64,000 bases of DNA from Ruegeria arenilitoris (GTDB lineage: Bacteria; Pseudomonadota; Alphaproteobacteria; Rhodobacterales; Rhodobacteraceae), in assembly GCF_042675705.1 (NCBI RefSeq), contig NZ_JBHTJJ010000001.1; one strand, given 5' to 3'. A program made the position numbers and the translations under genes. Below the pieces are notes generated by a model that did no database searches, was not told where the DNA came from, and saw only the letters and a list, made by a program, of their open reading frames with translations. Shown one piece after another: positions 35,813 through 44,085 of the stretch. Every line of letters starts with the position of its first letter. Positions within the stretch are counted from its first letter, which is position 1.

Positions 35813-36882
35813 TGCGCCATCTCCGCCAACAGGCGGGCCTGATCATCGGCGGTCAGCGCGTCGATCACCTCGTCCAGATCGCCCTGCATGATCTGATCGA
35901 GCTTGTAGAGCGTCAGGTTGATCCGGTGATCTGTCATCCGGCCCTGCGGGAAATTATAGGTACGGATGCGCTCGGAGCGGTCGCCCGACCCCACCTGGCT
36001 GGCCCGGTCGGCCGAGCGCTCACTGTCGATCCGTTGACGTTCGAGGTCATAGAGACGCGTCTTGAGCACCTGCATCGCGATCTCGCGGTTGCGGTGCTGT
36101 GACTTCTCGGAACTGGTCACCACGATCCCTGTCGGCAGGTGCGTGATCCGCACGGCCGAGTCGGTGGTGTTCACATGCTGCCCGCCTGCGCCCGAGCTTC
36201 GCATCGTGTCGATACGCAGGTCATTGGGGTCGATCTGGATGTCCACGTCCTCGGCCTCGGGCAGAACCGCCACGGTCGCCGCCGAGGTGTGGATGCGCCC
36301 ACCGCTTTCGGTTTCGGGCACGCGTTGAACGCGGTGCACGCCGGATTCGTATTTCAGCCGGGCAAAAACGTTGTCGCCCTTGATATGGGCCACCACTTCC
36401 TTGATGCCACCCAGTTCGGTCTGCTGTTCTTCGATGATCTCTAGCTGCCAGCCGCGCGCCTCGGCATAGCGTTGATACATCCGCAACAGGTCGCCCGCGA
36501 ACAAAGCCGCCTCGTCGCCGCCGGTGCCGGGGCGGATCTCCAGCATCGCCGGCCGCGCATCGGCCGCGTCCTTGGGCAGTAGCGCCAGTTGCAGCGCGTG
36601 TTCGGCCTCGGGGATGCGCGCCTTGAGCTGCGGGATCTCCTCCTCGGCCAGCTCTTTCATGTCGGGGTCGCCCAGCATCGCCTCAGCCTCGGCCAAATCG
36701 GCCCGCAACTGGCGCCAGGCTGCGATCTGTTCGACCACCGGCTTGAGGTCGGAATATTCCTTGGCCAAAGCCGCGATATCCCCGCCCGAGGCGCCATCGG
36801 ACATGGCCGCTTCGAGGTACTGGAATCGCTGGGTGATCTGTTCAAGACGTTCTTCGGGGATCATTGGGGCGGTGTCTATCAT
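35809..36882 (-). CDS. prfA: Peptide chain release factor 1
   Basis: Reads UAA and UAG and triggers peptide release. It has 357 residues. The GGQ loop SSGAGGQHVNTTDSAV is near residue 230, and an RF1 anticodon-like PET is in RVPETESGG. An alternative ATG six codons downstream (MIPEERLEQI) would give 351 residues and a slightly more usual N-terminus. First gene of prfA-prmC. Confidence 0.97.
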   Translation of the reverse strand: MIDTAPMIPEERLEQITQRFQYLEAAMSDGASGGDIAALAKEYSDLKPVVEQIAAWRQLRADLAEAEAMLGDPDMKELAEEEIPQLKARIPEAEHALQLALLPKDAADARPAMLEIRPGTGGDEAALFAGDLLRMYQRYAEARGWQLEIIEEQQTELGGIKEVVAHIKGDNVFARLKYESGVHRVQRVPETESGGRIHTSAATVAVLPEAEDVDIQIDPNDLRIDTMRSSGAGGQHVNTTDSAVRITHLPTGIVVTSSEKSQHRNREIAMQVLKTRLYDLERQRIDSERSADRASQVGSGDRSERIRTYNFPQGRMTDHRINLTLYKLDQIMQGDLDEVIDALTADDQARLLAEMAQ

Positions 36883-36920
36883 CCGACGGCTTTGGTCAAG
36901 GCCCCGGCTTGTGCTAAGCT

Positions 36921-37229
36921 ATGCGCATGAAACGGATCATTGCCCTGTTGATCGTCTGCGCAACGCCCGGTCTGGCCGATGTCATCGGCCCCGGTGGCAA
37001 GGTGCAGGATTGCTATTGCACCGACACATCCGGCGCGCGGGTCGAACTGGGCGAGATGGTCTGCCTGCAGGTCGATGGCCGCATGTTCATGGCTCAGTGC
37101 CAGATGTCGCTGAACGTGCCGATGTGGCGCGAGGTGTCCGAGGGGTGCCTGTCTTCAGGACTGCAAAGCCGCCAGCCAACCGTCGACCCGGGTGCGGTTG
37201 ACGTCGAAATCCCGTCGGCCAAATCGTAA
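36921..37229 (+). CDS. Small secreted hypothetical protein
   Basis: A 102-residue protein with a signal peptide (RIIALLIVCATPGLA, cleaved near residue 19). The predicted mature part has five Cys residues (CYCTD, VCLQ, QCQM, GCL) that could form disulfides in the periplasm. The family is not recognised. Its last 75 bases overlap the end of the convergent DUF1499 gene, so the two transcripts are antisense there. Start could also be the second ATG two codons later. Confidence 0.65.
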   Translation: MRMKRIIALLIVCATPGLADVIGPGGKVQDCYCTDTSGARVELGEMVCLQVDGRMFMAQCQMSLNVPMWREVSEGCLSSGLQSRQPTVDPGAVDVEIPSAKS

Positions 37230-37562
37230 CCGTCCATGGATGCGCAACGTGTCGCCGTCCTGCTGGGCGGTGGTGTAGTCGGGAAAGCCGAACACCCGGC
37301 TGCGGGTCACATAGGTGATCAGGCCCTCATCGACCGATCCAGCCAGCACCGTTGTGCGCGGCGTCGCCCGCGCCATCTTGTCCAGCCGCGCAAGGCCGTC
37401 CGGTCCGGTCTGCACCATGCGGATCACGCCTCCGGGCAGGTCACGGTCGGCCTCGGCCACGACGGGCACATGCCAGCGCGCGGGATCGGACGGTGCCAGC
37501 CGCACATAGAGGCCAAGCCCGACAACCGCGGCGACAACCAACCAAAGAACCATGCGTTTCAT
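37155..37562 (-). CDS. DUF1499 family protein, membrane-anchored
   Basis: A 135-residue protein. One N-terminal membrane helix (VLWLVVAAVVGLGLYV) is followed by a DUF1499-type domain (ITYVTRSRVFGFPDYTT, LRIHGRLRFGRRDFDVNRTRV near the end). The domain is soluble and probably periplasmic; the function is unknown. The start was set at MKRMVL, ten bases after GGAAGG. The 3' end overlaps the convergent small secreted-protein gene by 75 bases. Confidence 0.82.
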   Translation of the reverse strand: MKRMVLWLVVAAVVGLGLYVRLAPSDPARWHVPVVAEADRDLPGGVIRMVQTGPDGLARLDKMARATPRTTVLAGSVDEGLITYVTRSRVFGFPDYTTAQQDGDTLRIHGRLRFGRRDFDVNRTRVDGWLAALQS

Positions 37563-37628
37563 TCCATTCAGACCTTCCGGCAAAACCCTAGCCGCCCGCC
37601 GGTACGGGGCAAGACCTGCCGGCCCTGC

Positions 37629-38576
37629 CTACCGTGACGTCACGCCGGGCAGGATGCACAGAAGTTCGAACAGCAGGTTTGCCGCCGTCAACGCGGTGTT
37701 GCCCGACGGGTCATAGGGCGGAGAGACCTCGACCAGGTCGCAGCCCACCACGTTCATGCCCCCCAGCGCGTGGATCAGCTGCAGCGCCTGCGGCGTGGTC
37801 AGCCCGCCGATCTCGGGCGTGCCGGTGCCGGGGGCATAGGCCGGGTCCAGGCTGTCGATATCGTAGGTGACATAGACCGGATGTTCGCCGATTTCCTTGC
37901 GGATCAACGCCCCGATCTGGGTCAAGTTCTGTTGCCACAACTCCCACGCAGGAAACTGCCGGAACCCCCAACCCTTGGCCTCGGTGAAATCGCTGGCCGC
38001 ATAGCCCGAGCCGCGGATACCGACCTGAAAGGTCTTGGCGGGCACGATCAGCCCCTCTTCATACGCGCGGCGAAAGACGGTGCCGTGGGTTTCGCGCTCG
38101 CCGAACATTTCGTCATTCACGTCGGCATGGGCGTCCACATGCACCAGAGCAACGGGCCCGTGTTTCGCGGCAACGGCCCGCAGAATCGGCAGTGTGATCG
38201 AATGATCGCCCCCCATCGCCACCGGGATCACGCCCTGCGCAAGGATCGCGTCATAGCTTTCCTTGATGATCCGAAGGCTGTCGGCCAGCGAGAAGGTGTT
38301 GATCGCCAGATCTCCGATATCGGCGATCTGGAGGCTGTCGAAAGGCGCAGCGAAGGTGGCCATGTTGTAGGGCCGGATCATCGCGCTTTCGGCGCGGATC
38401 TGCTTGGGGCCGAACCGGGTGCCCGACCGCCACGAGGTTCCGATATCCATCGGCACGCCCAGCACCGCCACGTCCAGCCCCGCCAGCGTATCGGCCGCGG
38501 GCAACCGCATGAAGGTGTTCGGCCCCGAAAACCGTGCCAGATCATTGCCGCTGATGGGTTGGTTGAATTGGCTCAT
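37629..38576 (-). CDS. Ureohydrolase (agmatinase/guanidinobutyrase type) 1
   Basis: A binuclear-metal arginase-family enzyme of 315 residues that removes urea from a guanidino compound. The metal motifs are MGGDHSIT near residue 122, HVDAHADVND near 144 and TYDIDSLDPAY near 229. The HGTVFRRAYEEGL segment is like that of guanidinobutyrases and guanidinopropionases more than that of strict agmatinases. It is directly downstream of a second ureohydrolase gene (69-base gap). The exact substrate, including free guanidine, cannot be told from sequence alone. Confidence 0.88.
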   Translation of the reverse strand: MSQFNQPISGNDLARFSGPNTFMRLPAADTLAGLDVAVLGVPMDIGTSWRSGTRFGPKQIRAESAMIRPYNMATFAAPFDSLQIADIGDLAINTFSLADSLRIIKESYDAILAQGVIPVAMGGDHSITLPILRAVAAKHGPVALVHVDAHADVNDEMFGERETHGTVFRRAYEEGLIVPAKTFQVGIRGSGYAASDFTEAKGWGFRQFPAWELWQQNLTQIGALIRKEIGEHPVYVTYDIDSLDPAYAPGTGTPEIGGLTTPQALQLIHALGGMNVVGCDLVEVSPPYDPSGNTALTAANLLFELLCILPGVTSR

Positions 38577-38645
38577 GGCGTGCGCGCCCCCTGTCCCGTT
38601 GGTTCACCTGATACCGGCCATAACAAAACCATGGCTAACCAATGG

Positions 38646-39623
38646 TTAAAGCCGCCCGTCTTTCGCCAGTTTGGTCCATCCCAGCAGGCAGATGATCTGG
38701 GTCGCCACATGCGCCCCTGCGATCGCCGTGGCCCCCGACGTGTCAAACGGCGGAGACACCTCAACCACGTCGCCGCCCTTGATGTTGATCCCGGCAATGT
38801 CGCGCAGGATGATCTGCGCCTGGATCGAGCTGAGCCCGCCCCAGACTGGCGTGCCGGTGCCTGGGGCAAAGGCCGGGTCCAGCCCGTCGATGTCAAAGCT
38901 CAGATAGACCGGGCTGTCGCCCAAAATGCCCTTGATCTTCTGGGCCACGGCGGCGGGGCCGGCTTCATAGACCTCGCGCGCGTCGATGATGTTGACGCCC
39001 AGCGTGTCCTCGTTGGTGGTGCGGATCCCGACCTGGACCGAGCGTTTCGGGTCCACGATCCCCGACTTCACTGCCTTGTAGAACATGGTTCCGTGGTCCA
39101 CCCGGCTCATGTCGTCATCGGCCCAGGTGTCGGTATGGGCGTCGAACTGCAACAGCGACATCGGCCCGTATTTCTCGGCATAGGCCTTGAGGATCGGAAA
39201 GCTGATATAGTGGTCGCCCCCCAGCGTGACCGAGGCCACATCCGCCGCCAGAATGGTGCGGATATGGTCGGCCAGCGTGTCGGGAAAGGCGGGGATGTTG
39301 GCATAGTCATAGGCCATGTCGCCATAGTCGATGATCGCCAGCTCGCTGAGCGCATCGAAGGGCCAACCATAGGGCGCATCGGGCGATTGGAGGGCGCTGG
39401 CCTCGCGGATCGCGCGCGGGCCCAGACGGGTGCCGGGGCGATTGGTCACCGCCTGATCAAACGGCACGCCGGTCACGGCGATATCCACGCCTTTCAGGTT
39501 CTTGGTGTAGAGCCGCCGTAGAAAGGATGTGGCCCCGCCAAAGGTGTTTTCATAACTTAACCCCTTCAGGTCGGGGTTGGTAAAGGCCTCATCGACCTGA
39601 TTTTTCGCGTCTTCCAATGCCAT
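38646..39623 (-). CDS. Ureohydrolase (agmatinase type) 2
   Basis: A second arginase-family enzyme, 325 residues, with LGGDHYISFPI near residue 147, FDAHTDTW near 170 and SFDIDGLDPAF near 254. It differs clearly from its neighbour, so this is not a recent duplication. The variable loops (KAVKSGI, IDAREVYEAGP) are agmatinase-like. It lies between an M20 amidohydrolase gene (35 bases upstream) and ureohydrolase 1, all on the minus strand, suggesting one catabolic operon for guanidino compounds. Confidence 0.88.
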   Translation of the reverse strand: MALEDAKNQVDEAFTNPDLKGLSYENTFGGATSFLRRLYTKNLKGVDIAVTGVPFDQAVTNRPGTRLGPRAIREASALQSPDAPYGWPFDALSELAIIDYGDMAYDYANIPAFPDTLADHIRTILAADVASVTLGGDHYISFPILKAYAEKYGPMSLLQFDAHTDTWADDDMSRVDHGTMFYKAVKSGIVDPKRSVQVGIRTTNEDTLGVNIIDAREVYEAGPAAVAQKIKGILGDSPVYLSFDIDGLDPAFAPGTGTPVWGGLSSIQAQIILRDIAGINIKGGDVVEVSPPFDTSGATAIAGAHVATQIICLLGWTKLAKDGRL

Positions 39624-39658
39624 TGTGACCCGTTTCCTTCCTGATATTGACCGGACCG

Positions 39659-40822
39659 TCAGGTCAACGGCTGCGCCTTTTCGACGATGCGCGCAAAGAA
39701 CGAGGCACCCACCGGTGCGACCTCGTCGTTGAAATTGTATTTCGGGTGATGCAGCCCCGGACCGTCGCCCTGCCCAAGGAACAGATAGGCACCCGGGCGT
39801 TCCTGCAGCATGTACGAGAAGTCCTCGGCCCCCATCTCGCGCCCGGAGTTAGCAATCACCCGATCAGCACCCGCGACTTCGCGCGCCACCTCGGCGGCGA
39901 AACCGGTCTTGTCTGAATCGTTGACCGTGGCCGGATAGCCCACGACATAATCCAGCGTCGCCGTAACGCCGTAGGACGCCGCCTGCCCCTGCACGATTTC
40001 CTCAAGGCGGGTCATCACCATCTGCTGCACCGCCGGGTCGAAGGTGCGGACGGTGCCGTTCAGATAGGCGGTGTCGGGGATCACGTTGTTCACGGTCCCG
40101 GTGTGGATCTGGGTGACCGAGATCACCAGATCGTCCAGCGCATAATGGTTGCGGCTGACGATGGTCTGGATCGCTTGTGCGATTCCGCAGGCGGCCATGA
40201 CCGGGTCGCGCGTCTCGTGCGGCATGGCGCCATGGCCACCGACGCCCTGAATGTGGATGTCGAACGTGTCGACCGCCGCCATGATCGGCCCGGGCGTAGT
40301 ATAGAAAGCACCCTCGGCAAAGCCCGGCGCATTGTGCAGCGCATAGACCTGAGCGATGTCGAACCGGTCCATCACACCCTCTTTGACCATGATATCGGCG
40401 CCGCCGCCCTCTTCCTCGGCGGGTTGGAACAGCAACGCCACGCGGCCCCGGAAATTCCGCGTCTCGGCCAGGTACCGCGCTGCGCCCAGCAGCATGGTGG
40501 TGTGCCCGTCATGCCCGCAGGCATGCATCTTGCCAGGATTCTTCGAGGCATATTCCACACCCGTTTCTTCAACGATCGGCAGCGCATCCATATCGGCGCG
40601 CAGCCCGATCGTGGGGCCATCGCCCTGCCCGTTGATGATCGCAACGATCCCGGTCTGGGCGATCCCTTCGTGCAGCTCGTCCACGCCGAATTCGCGCAGC
40701 CGTTCGGCTACGAAGGCGGCGGTCTGATGGCAGTCGAACTCCAGTTCCGGGATCGTGTGCAGGTGCTGGCGCCATTCGGCCATGTCGGCGGCGTAATCGG
40801 CAATTCGGTTGACGACGGGCAT
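39659..40822 (-). CDS. M20-family amidohydrolase (hippurate hydrolase type)
   Basis: A Zn/Mn-dependent amide hydrolase of 387 residues. HACGHDGHTTMLLGAARYL near residue 100 and QPAEEEGGGAD near 133 provide the metal ligands, and the lid domain (residues 185-300) carries VGGHGAMPHE. The family cleaves N-acyl or N-carbamoyl amino acids or indole conjugates. AGGAG lies ten bases before the chosen ATG; the longer frame upstream runs antisense to mazG and was dropped. First gene of the run ending with the two ureohydrolases. Confidence 0.9.
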   Translation of the reverse strand: MPVVNRIADYAADMAEWRQHLHTIPELEFDCHQTAAFVAERLREFGVDELHEGIAQTGIVAIINGQGDGPTIGLRADMDALPIVEETGVEYASKNPGKMHACGHDGHTTMLLGAARYLAETRNFRGRVALLFQPAEEEGGGADIMVKEGVMDRFDIAQVYALHNAPGFAEGAFYTTPGPIMAAVDTFDIHIQGVGGHGAMPHETRDPVMAACGIAQAIQTIVSRNHYALDDLVISVTQIHTGTVNNVIPDTAYLNGTVRTFDPAVQQMVMTRLEEIVQGQAASYGVTATLDYVVGYPATVNDSDKTGFAAEVAREVAGADRVIANSGREMGAEDFSYMLQERPGAYLFLGQGDGPGLHHPKYNFNDEVAPVGASFFARIVEKAQPLT

Positions 40823-40888
40823 CGGGGGTGGACTCCTGATCCAAGCTGCGGGATGGATGCATCTGACACCGGAACAAGGGGCTTCGCA

Positions 40889-41746
40889 ATGGCTGAAAAT
40901 CCACTGATCCATGATACTGACGCCGGAATCGAGCGGCTGCTGGAAATCATGCGCCGCCTGCGTGACCCGGACACCGGCTGCCCGTGGGACATCGAACAGG
41001 ATTTCGCCACCATCGCCCCCTACACGATCGAAGAGGCCTACGAGGTCGCCGACGCCATCGAACGGCAGGCCTGGGACGAGCTCAAGGGCGAGCTGGGCGA
41101 CCTGCTGTTCCAGTCGGTCTTTCACGCGCAGATGGCCGAAGAGGCCGGGCATTTCACCTTTCAGGACGTGGTGCGCGCCATGTCCGACAAGATGGTGGCC
41201 CGCCACCCGCATGTCTTTGGCGACGAATCCCGCGACAAGTCCGCCGAACAGCAGACCCGCGACTGGGAGGCGATCAAGGCCGCCGAGCGCGCCGGCAAGG
41301 AACAGAAAGGCGCGCTGGACGGCGTGGCCGCGAACCTGCCCGCCCTGCTGCGCGCCTACAAACTTCAAAAACGCGCGGCCCGCGTGGGCTTCGACTGGCC
41401 CGACGTTAGCCATGTGCTGGACAAGATCGCCGAAGAGGCCGCCGAACTGGAAGAGGCGCGCGACCAGATGGACGCGGACGCGCTTGAGGACGAATTTGGC
41501 GATCTGCTGTTCGTGATCGTCAATCTCGGCCGCCATCTGGGCATCGAGCCCGAGGCCGCGCTGCGTCGCACCAACGCCAAGTTCACACGCCGGTTCGAAC
41601 AGGTCGAATCCCGGTTGGCCACACGTGGCAAGACGCCTTCGGACAGCACGCTGGAAGAGATGGACGCCCTGTGGGACGCGGTAAAAACCGAAGAACACCG
41701 GGCAAATGGCAAACTCCCGCCGGTGGCCACCGGAACAGGGGCCTGA
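40889..41746 (+). CDS. mazG: Nucleoside triphosphate pyrophosphohydrolase MazG
   Basis: A house-cleaning enzyme that hydrolyses NTPs and non-canonical dNTPs to monophosphates. It has 285 residues and two MazG domains: the first around CPWDIEQDFATIAPYTIEEA (near residue 31) with a downstream GELGDLLFQ, the second around EEAAELEEARDQ and DEFGDLLFVIVNLGRHLG (near residue 205). AAGGGG lies seven bases before the ATG. It is divergent from the M20 gene. Confidence 0.95.
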   Translation: MAENPLIHDTDAGIERLLEIMRRLRDPDTGCPWDIEQDFATIAPYTIEEAYEVADAIERQAWDELKGELGDLLFQSVFHAQMAEEAGHFTFQDVVRAMSDKMVARHPHVFGDESRDKSAEQQTRDWEAIKAAERAGKEQKGALDGVAANLPALLRAYKLQKRAARVGFDWPDVSHVLDKIAEEAAELEEARDQMDADALEDEFGDLLFVIVNLGRHLGIEPEAALRRTNAKFTRRFEQVESRLATRGKTPSDSTLEEMDALWDAVKTEEHRANGKLPPVATGTGA

Positions 41747-41807
41747 AACCGCTGGACAAGCGGCGCGCGGATTGACAGTCTCCGCCCTTCAAGACCCCGG
41801 AGGCCCC

Positions 41808-42749
41808 ATGACCGCGCGCAAGATCATCATCGACACCGACCCCGGACAGGACGACGCCGTCGCCATCCTGCTGGCCCTGGCCAGCCCCGACGAGATCGAG
41901 GTTCTGGGCATCACCGCCGTCGCCGGCAACGTGCCGCTGGAGCTGACCGCCAAGAATGCGCGCATCGTCTGCGAACTGGCCGGTCGCACCGATATTCCGG
42001 TCCATGCGGGCTGCGATCGCCCGCTGAAACGCCCGCTGATCACCGCCGAGCACGTGCATGGCAAAACCGGGCTGGACGGCCCCGTCCTGCCTGACCCGCA
42101 GATGCCGTTGGCCGAGGGGCATGGCGTCGATTTCATCATCGACACTCTGCGCGCGCAGGATCCCGGCACCGTAACACTCTGCCCGCTGGGGCCGCTGACA
42201 AACATCGCCACGGCCTTTCAGAAGGCGCCCGACATTGTTGAACGCATACAGGAAATCGTGCTGATGGGTGGCGCTTACTTCGAAGTCGGAAACATCACAC
42301 CCACCGCTGAATTCAACATCCATGTCGACCCCGAGGCCGCTGATATCGTGTTCAAATCCGGCGTTCCGATCGTGGTGATGCCGCTGGACGTGACGCACAA
42401 GGCGCTGGTCACCAAACCGCGCAACGACGCGTTCCGGGCCCTTGGCACCAAGGTTGGCATCGCCGTCGCCGAAATGACCGATTTCTTTGAACGTTTCGAC
42501 AAGGAAAAATACGGCAGCGAAGGCGCACCCCTGCACGATCCCTGCGTGACCGCTTATCTGATCCGGCCCGAGCTGTTCTCGGGCCGTCACGTCAACGTCG
42601 AGATCGAAACCCAGTCGGATCTCACCCTCGGCATGACCGTCGCTGATTGGTGGGGCGTCACCGACCGCACGCCCAACGCGCTGTTCATCGGCGACGTGGA
42701 TGCCGACGGGTTCTTTGCCCTGCTGACCGAACGGCTGGCGCGGCTATGA
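41808..42749 (+). CDS. Nucleoside hydrolase
   Basis: Splits purine or pyrimidine ribonucleosides into base and ribose. It has 313 residues and the Ca-binding IIIDTDPGQDDAVAI near residue 6, typical of IU-type nucleoside hydrolases, with GPLTNIATAF and LMGGAYFEVGN in the middle. GGAGG five bases before the ATG. It overlaps the GNAT gene downstream by four bases, so the two are coupled. Confidence 0.93.
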   Translation: MTARKIIIDTDPGQDDAVAILLALASPDEIEVLGITAVAGNVPLELTAKNARIVCELAGRTDIPVHAGCDRPLKRPLITAEHVHGKTGLDGPVLPDPQMPLAEGHGVDFIIDTLRAQDPGTVTLCPLGPLTNIATAFQKAPDIVERIQEIVLMGGAYFEVGNITPTAEFNIHVDPEAADIVFKSGVPIVVMPLDVTHKALVTKPRNDAFRALGTKVGIAVAEMTDFFERFDKEKYGSEGAPLHDPCVTAYLIRPELFSGRHVNVEIETQSDLTLGMTVADWWGVTDRTPNALFIGDVDADGFFALLTERLARL

Positions 42750-43195
42750 GCGCCGCTCTGCGCCTTGCCCGCCCCGAGGACCTTGATCGCCTGATGGGCC
42801 TGGTCGCCGCCTTTCACGCTGAGGCCGGGATCCAGCAGGACCCCGACCAAAGGCGCGATGCGCTGGTGCCTCTGCTGGAAGGCATCCCGCACGGCTGTAT
42901 CTATCTAATCGGCCCGTCGCGCGCGCCGCTGGGCTATATCATCCTGACCTTTGGTTGGTCGGTCGAGTTCGGGGGGATGGACGGGTTCGTGGACGAAATC
43001 TACATCCGGCCGGCCATTCGCGGCCGCGGAATTGCCACCGAGGTTCTATTGGACTTGCCCAAAGCACTGGCCGGGGCCGGCCTGACGGCCCTGCATCTGG
43101 AAGTGGATCGAACCAACGAGGCCGCGCAGAAACTCTACCTTCGGACCGGTTTCAAACCGCGCGACCGTTACATGTTGATGAGCAAAAAGCTCTAG
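42746..43195 (+). CDS. GNAT N-acetyltransferase 1
   Basis: A 149-residue GCN5-type acetyltransferase. The acetyl-CoA loop is IYIRPAIRGRGIATEVL near residue 88, and the C-terminal strand is LYLRTGFKPRDRYMLM. The acceptor is unknown. It is translationally coupled to the nucleoside hydrolase, and its end overlaps the convergent small lipoprotein gene by four bases. Confidence 0.88.
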   Translation: MSAALRLARPEDLDRLMGLVAAFHAEAGIQQDPDQRRDALVPLLEGIPHGCIYLIGPSRAPLGYIILTFGWSVEFGGMDGFVDEIYIRPAIRGRGIATEVLLDLPKALAGAGLTALHLEVDRTNEAAQKLYLRTGFKPRDRYMLMSKKL

Positions 43196-43362
43196 CGTGA
43201 TTCACCGCGGAAGATCAGCCCATGATTGTAGTACATTTCTTGCACCGGATCGTTCTGCGACACCGGCTCGCCGGTGATCGGGTAAGTGTCAGGACCTGCG
43301 CAGGCCGCCAGAACCCCGACGGAAAGCACGGAAATAATGAGAAGGACTCTTGAAGCGGACAT
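43192..43362 (-). CDS. Small lipoprotein, 56 residues
   Basis: A short gene missed by length filters. The signal (LLIISVLSVGVLAAC) ends in an LAAC lipobox, giving a mature lipoprotein of about 36 residues with TYPITGEPVSQNDPVQ and then MYYNHGLIFRGESR. The residue after the lipid Cys is Ala, so outer-membrane sorting is expected. AAGGAG lies seven bases before the ATG, a strong site. Upstream lies a six-base inverted repeat ACTTGT/ACAAGT (43412-43427). The family is not recognised. It is convergent with, and overlaps, the GNAT gene. Confidence 0.75.
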   Translation of the reverse strand: MSASRVLLIISVLSVGVLAACAGPDTYPITGEPVSQNDPVQEMYYNHGLIFRGESR

Positions 43363-43496
43363 CACGTTCTCCTTTTCTGCTGCACCGTCACACTACGCCC
43401 GACACCGTCGCACTTGTAGGAACAAGTTCACACTTAATCACATTTATATTTGCATTTTTTCTCCCTGCCCGCCCCAAACTCCGGAACAAGGGAAGA

Positions 43497-44039
43497 TTAC
43501 CCTGCAATTCCATTGGGTTCAGCGGGGTCACCCGTCAGCGACATTTCGAAGAATAACAGCTGACCCTGGGCGACTTCGGGTATATCCGAATAGGCATCGC
43601 GCAGCTTGAACCCCAGAGACAGATACAGCCGAGTCGCCGCTTCCAGCGGTTTCCCGGTGTCCATCCGGATCAACTCAAACCCGTCCTTGCGGCACTGAGC
43701 GATCAGCGCCTGCATGATCGCACACCCCGCACCAGTGCCCCGAGCGTCATCGGTCACGAACACGCGCTTGATCTCGGCGATACCCGGACCGATCGTCTGG
43801 AACATCCCGCAGCCCACCGCCTGCCCGTCCAGCATCGCCAGCCGGGTCCCGCCCTTGGGCGGCATATGCTCGATCTCGATGGCGGACAGAACAGCCGCAT
43901 ATTTCTCGGGTGGATAGAACGTGTTCACGACCTGCCGCGACCGTTCATCCAGCGTCAGCAGATAGGCGTGATAATCCCAACACAAACGCCGGACAGCATC
44001 AAACTGGTCCGGCGTTTTTGGTTCAACGATACTCAGCAT
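43497..44039 (-). CDS. GNAT N-acetyltransferase 2
   Basis: A 180-residue GCN5-type acetyltransferase. The acetyl-CoA motif is IKRVFVTDDARGTGAGCAIMQAL near residue 95, and the C-terminal LYLSLGFKLRDAYSD closes the fold. The N-terminus (FDAVRRLCWDYHAYLLTLDE) carries extra helices found in small-molecule acetyltransferases. Substrate unknown. It starts 46 bases after the eno stop in the same direction but a hairpin lies between. Confidence 0.87.
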   Translation of the reverse strand: MLSIVEPKTPDQFDAVRRLCWDYHAYLLTLDERSRQVVNTFYPPEKYAAVLSAIEIEHMPPKGGTRLAMLDGQAVGCGMFQTIGPGIAEIKRVFVTDDARGTGAGCAIMQALIAQCRKDGFELIRMDTGKPLEAATRLYLSLGFKLRDAYSDIPEVAQGQLLFFEMSLTGDPAEPNGIAG

Positions 44040-44045
44040 AAAGGA

Positions 44046-44065
44046 CCCCCGGCCAATGTCGGGGG
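44046..44065 (-). terminator. Probable terminator after eno
   Basis: CCCCCG/CGGGGG form a six-base stem with an eight-base loop and are followed on the minus strand by TCCTTT, between eno and the second GNAT gene. Confidence 0.5.
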
Positions 44066-44085
44066 GCAGCCTAGCAGCTTGCGGC

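Noticed and set aside
37770..39521. A 583-codon open frame on the plus strand
   Set aside because: It is antisense to both ureohydrolase genes, whose metal-binding motifs are intact.
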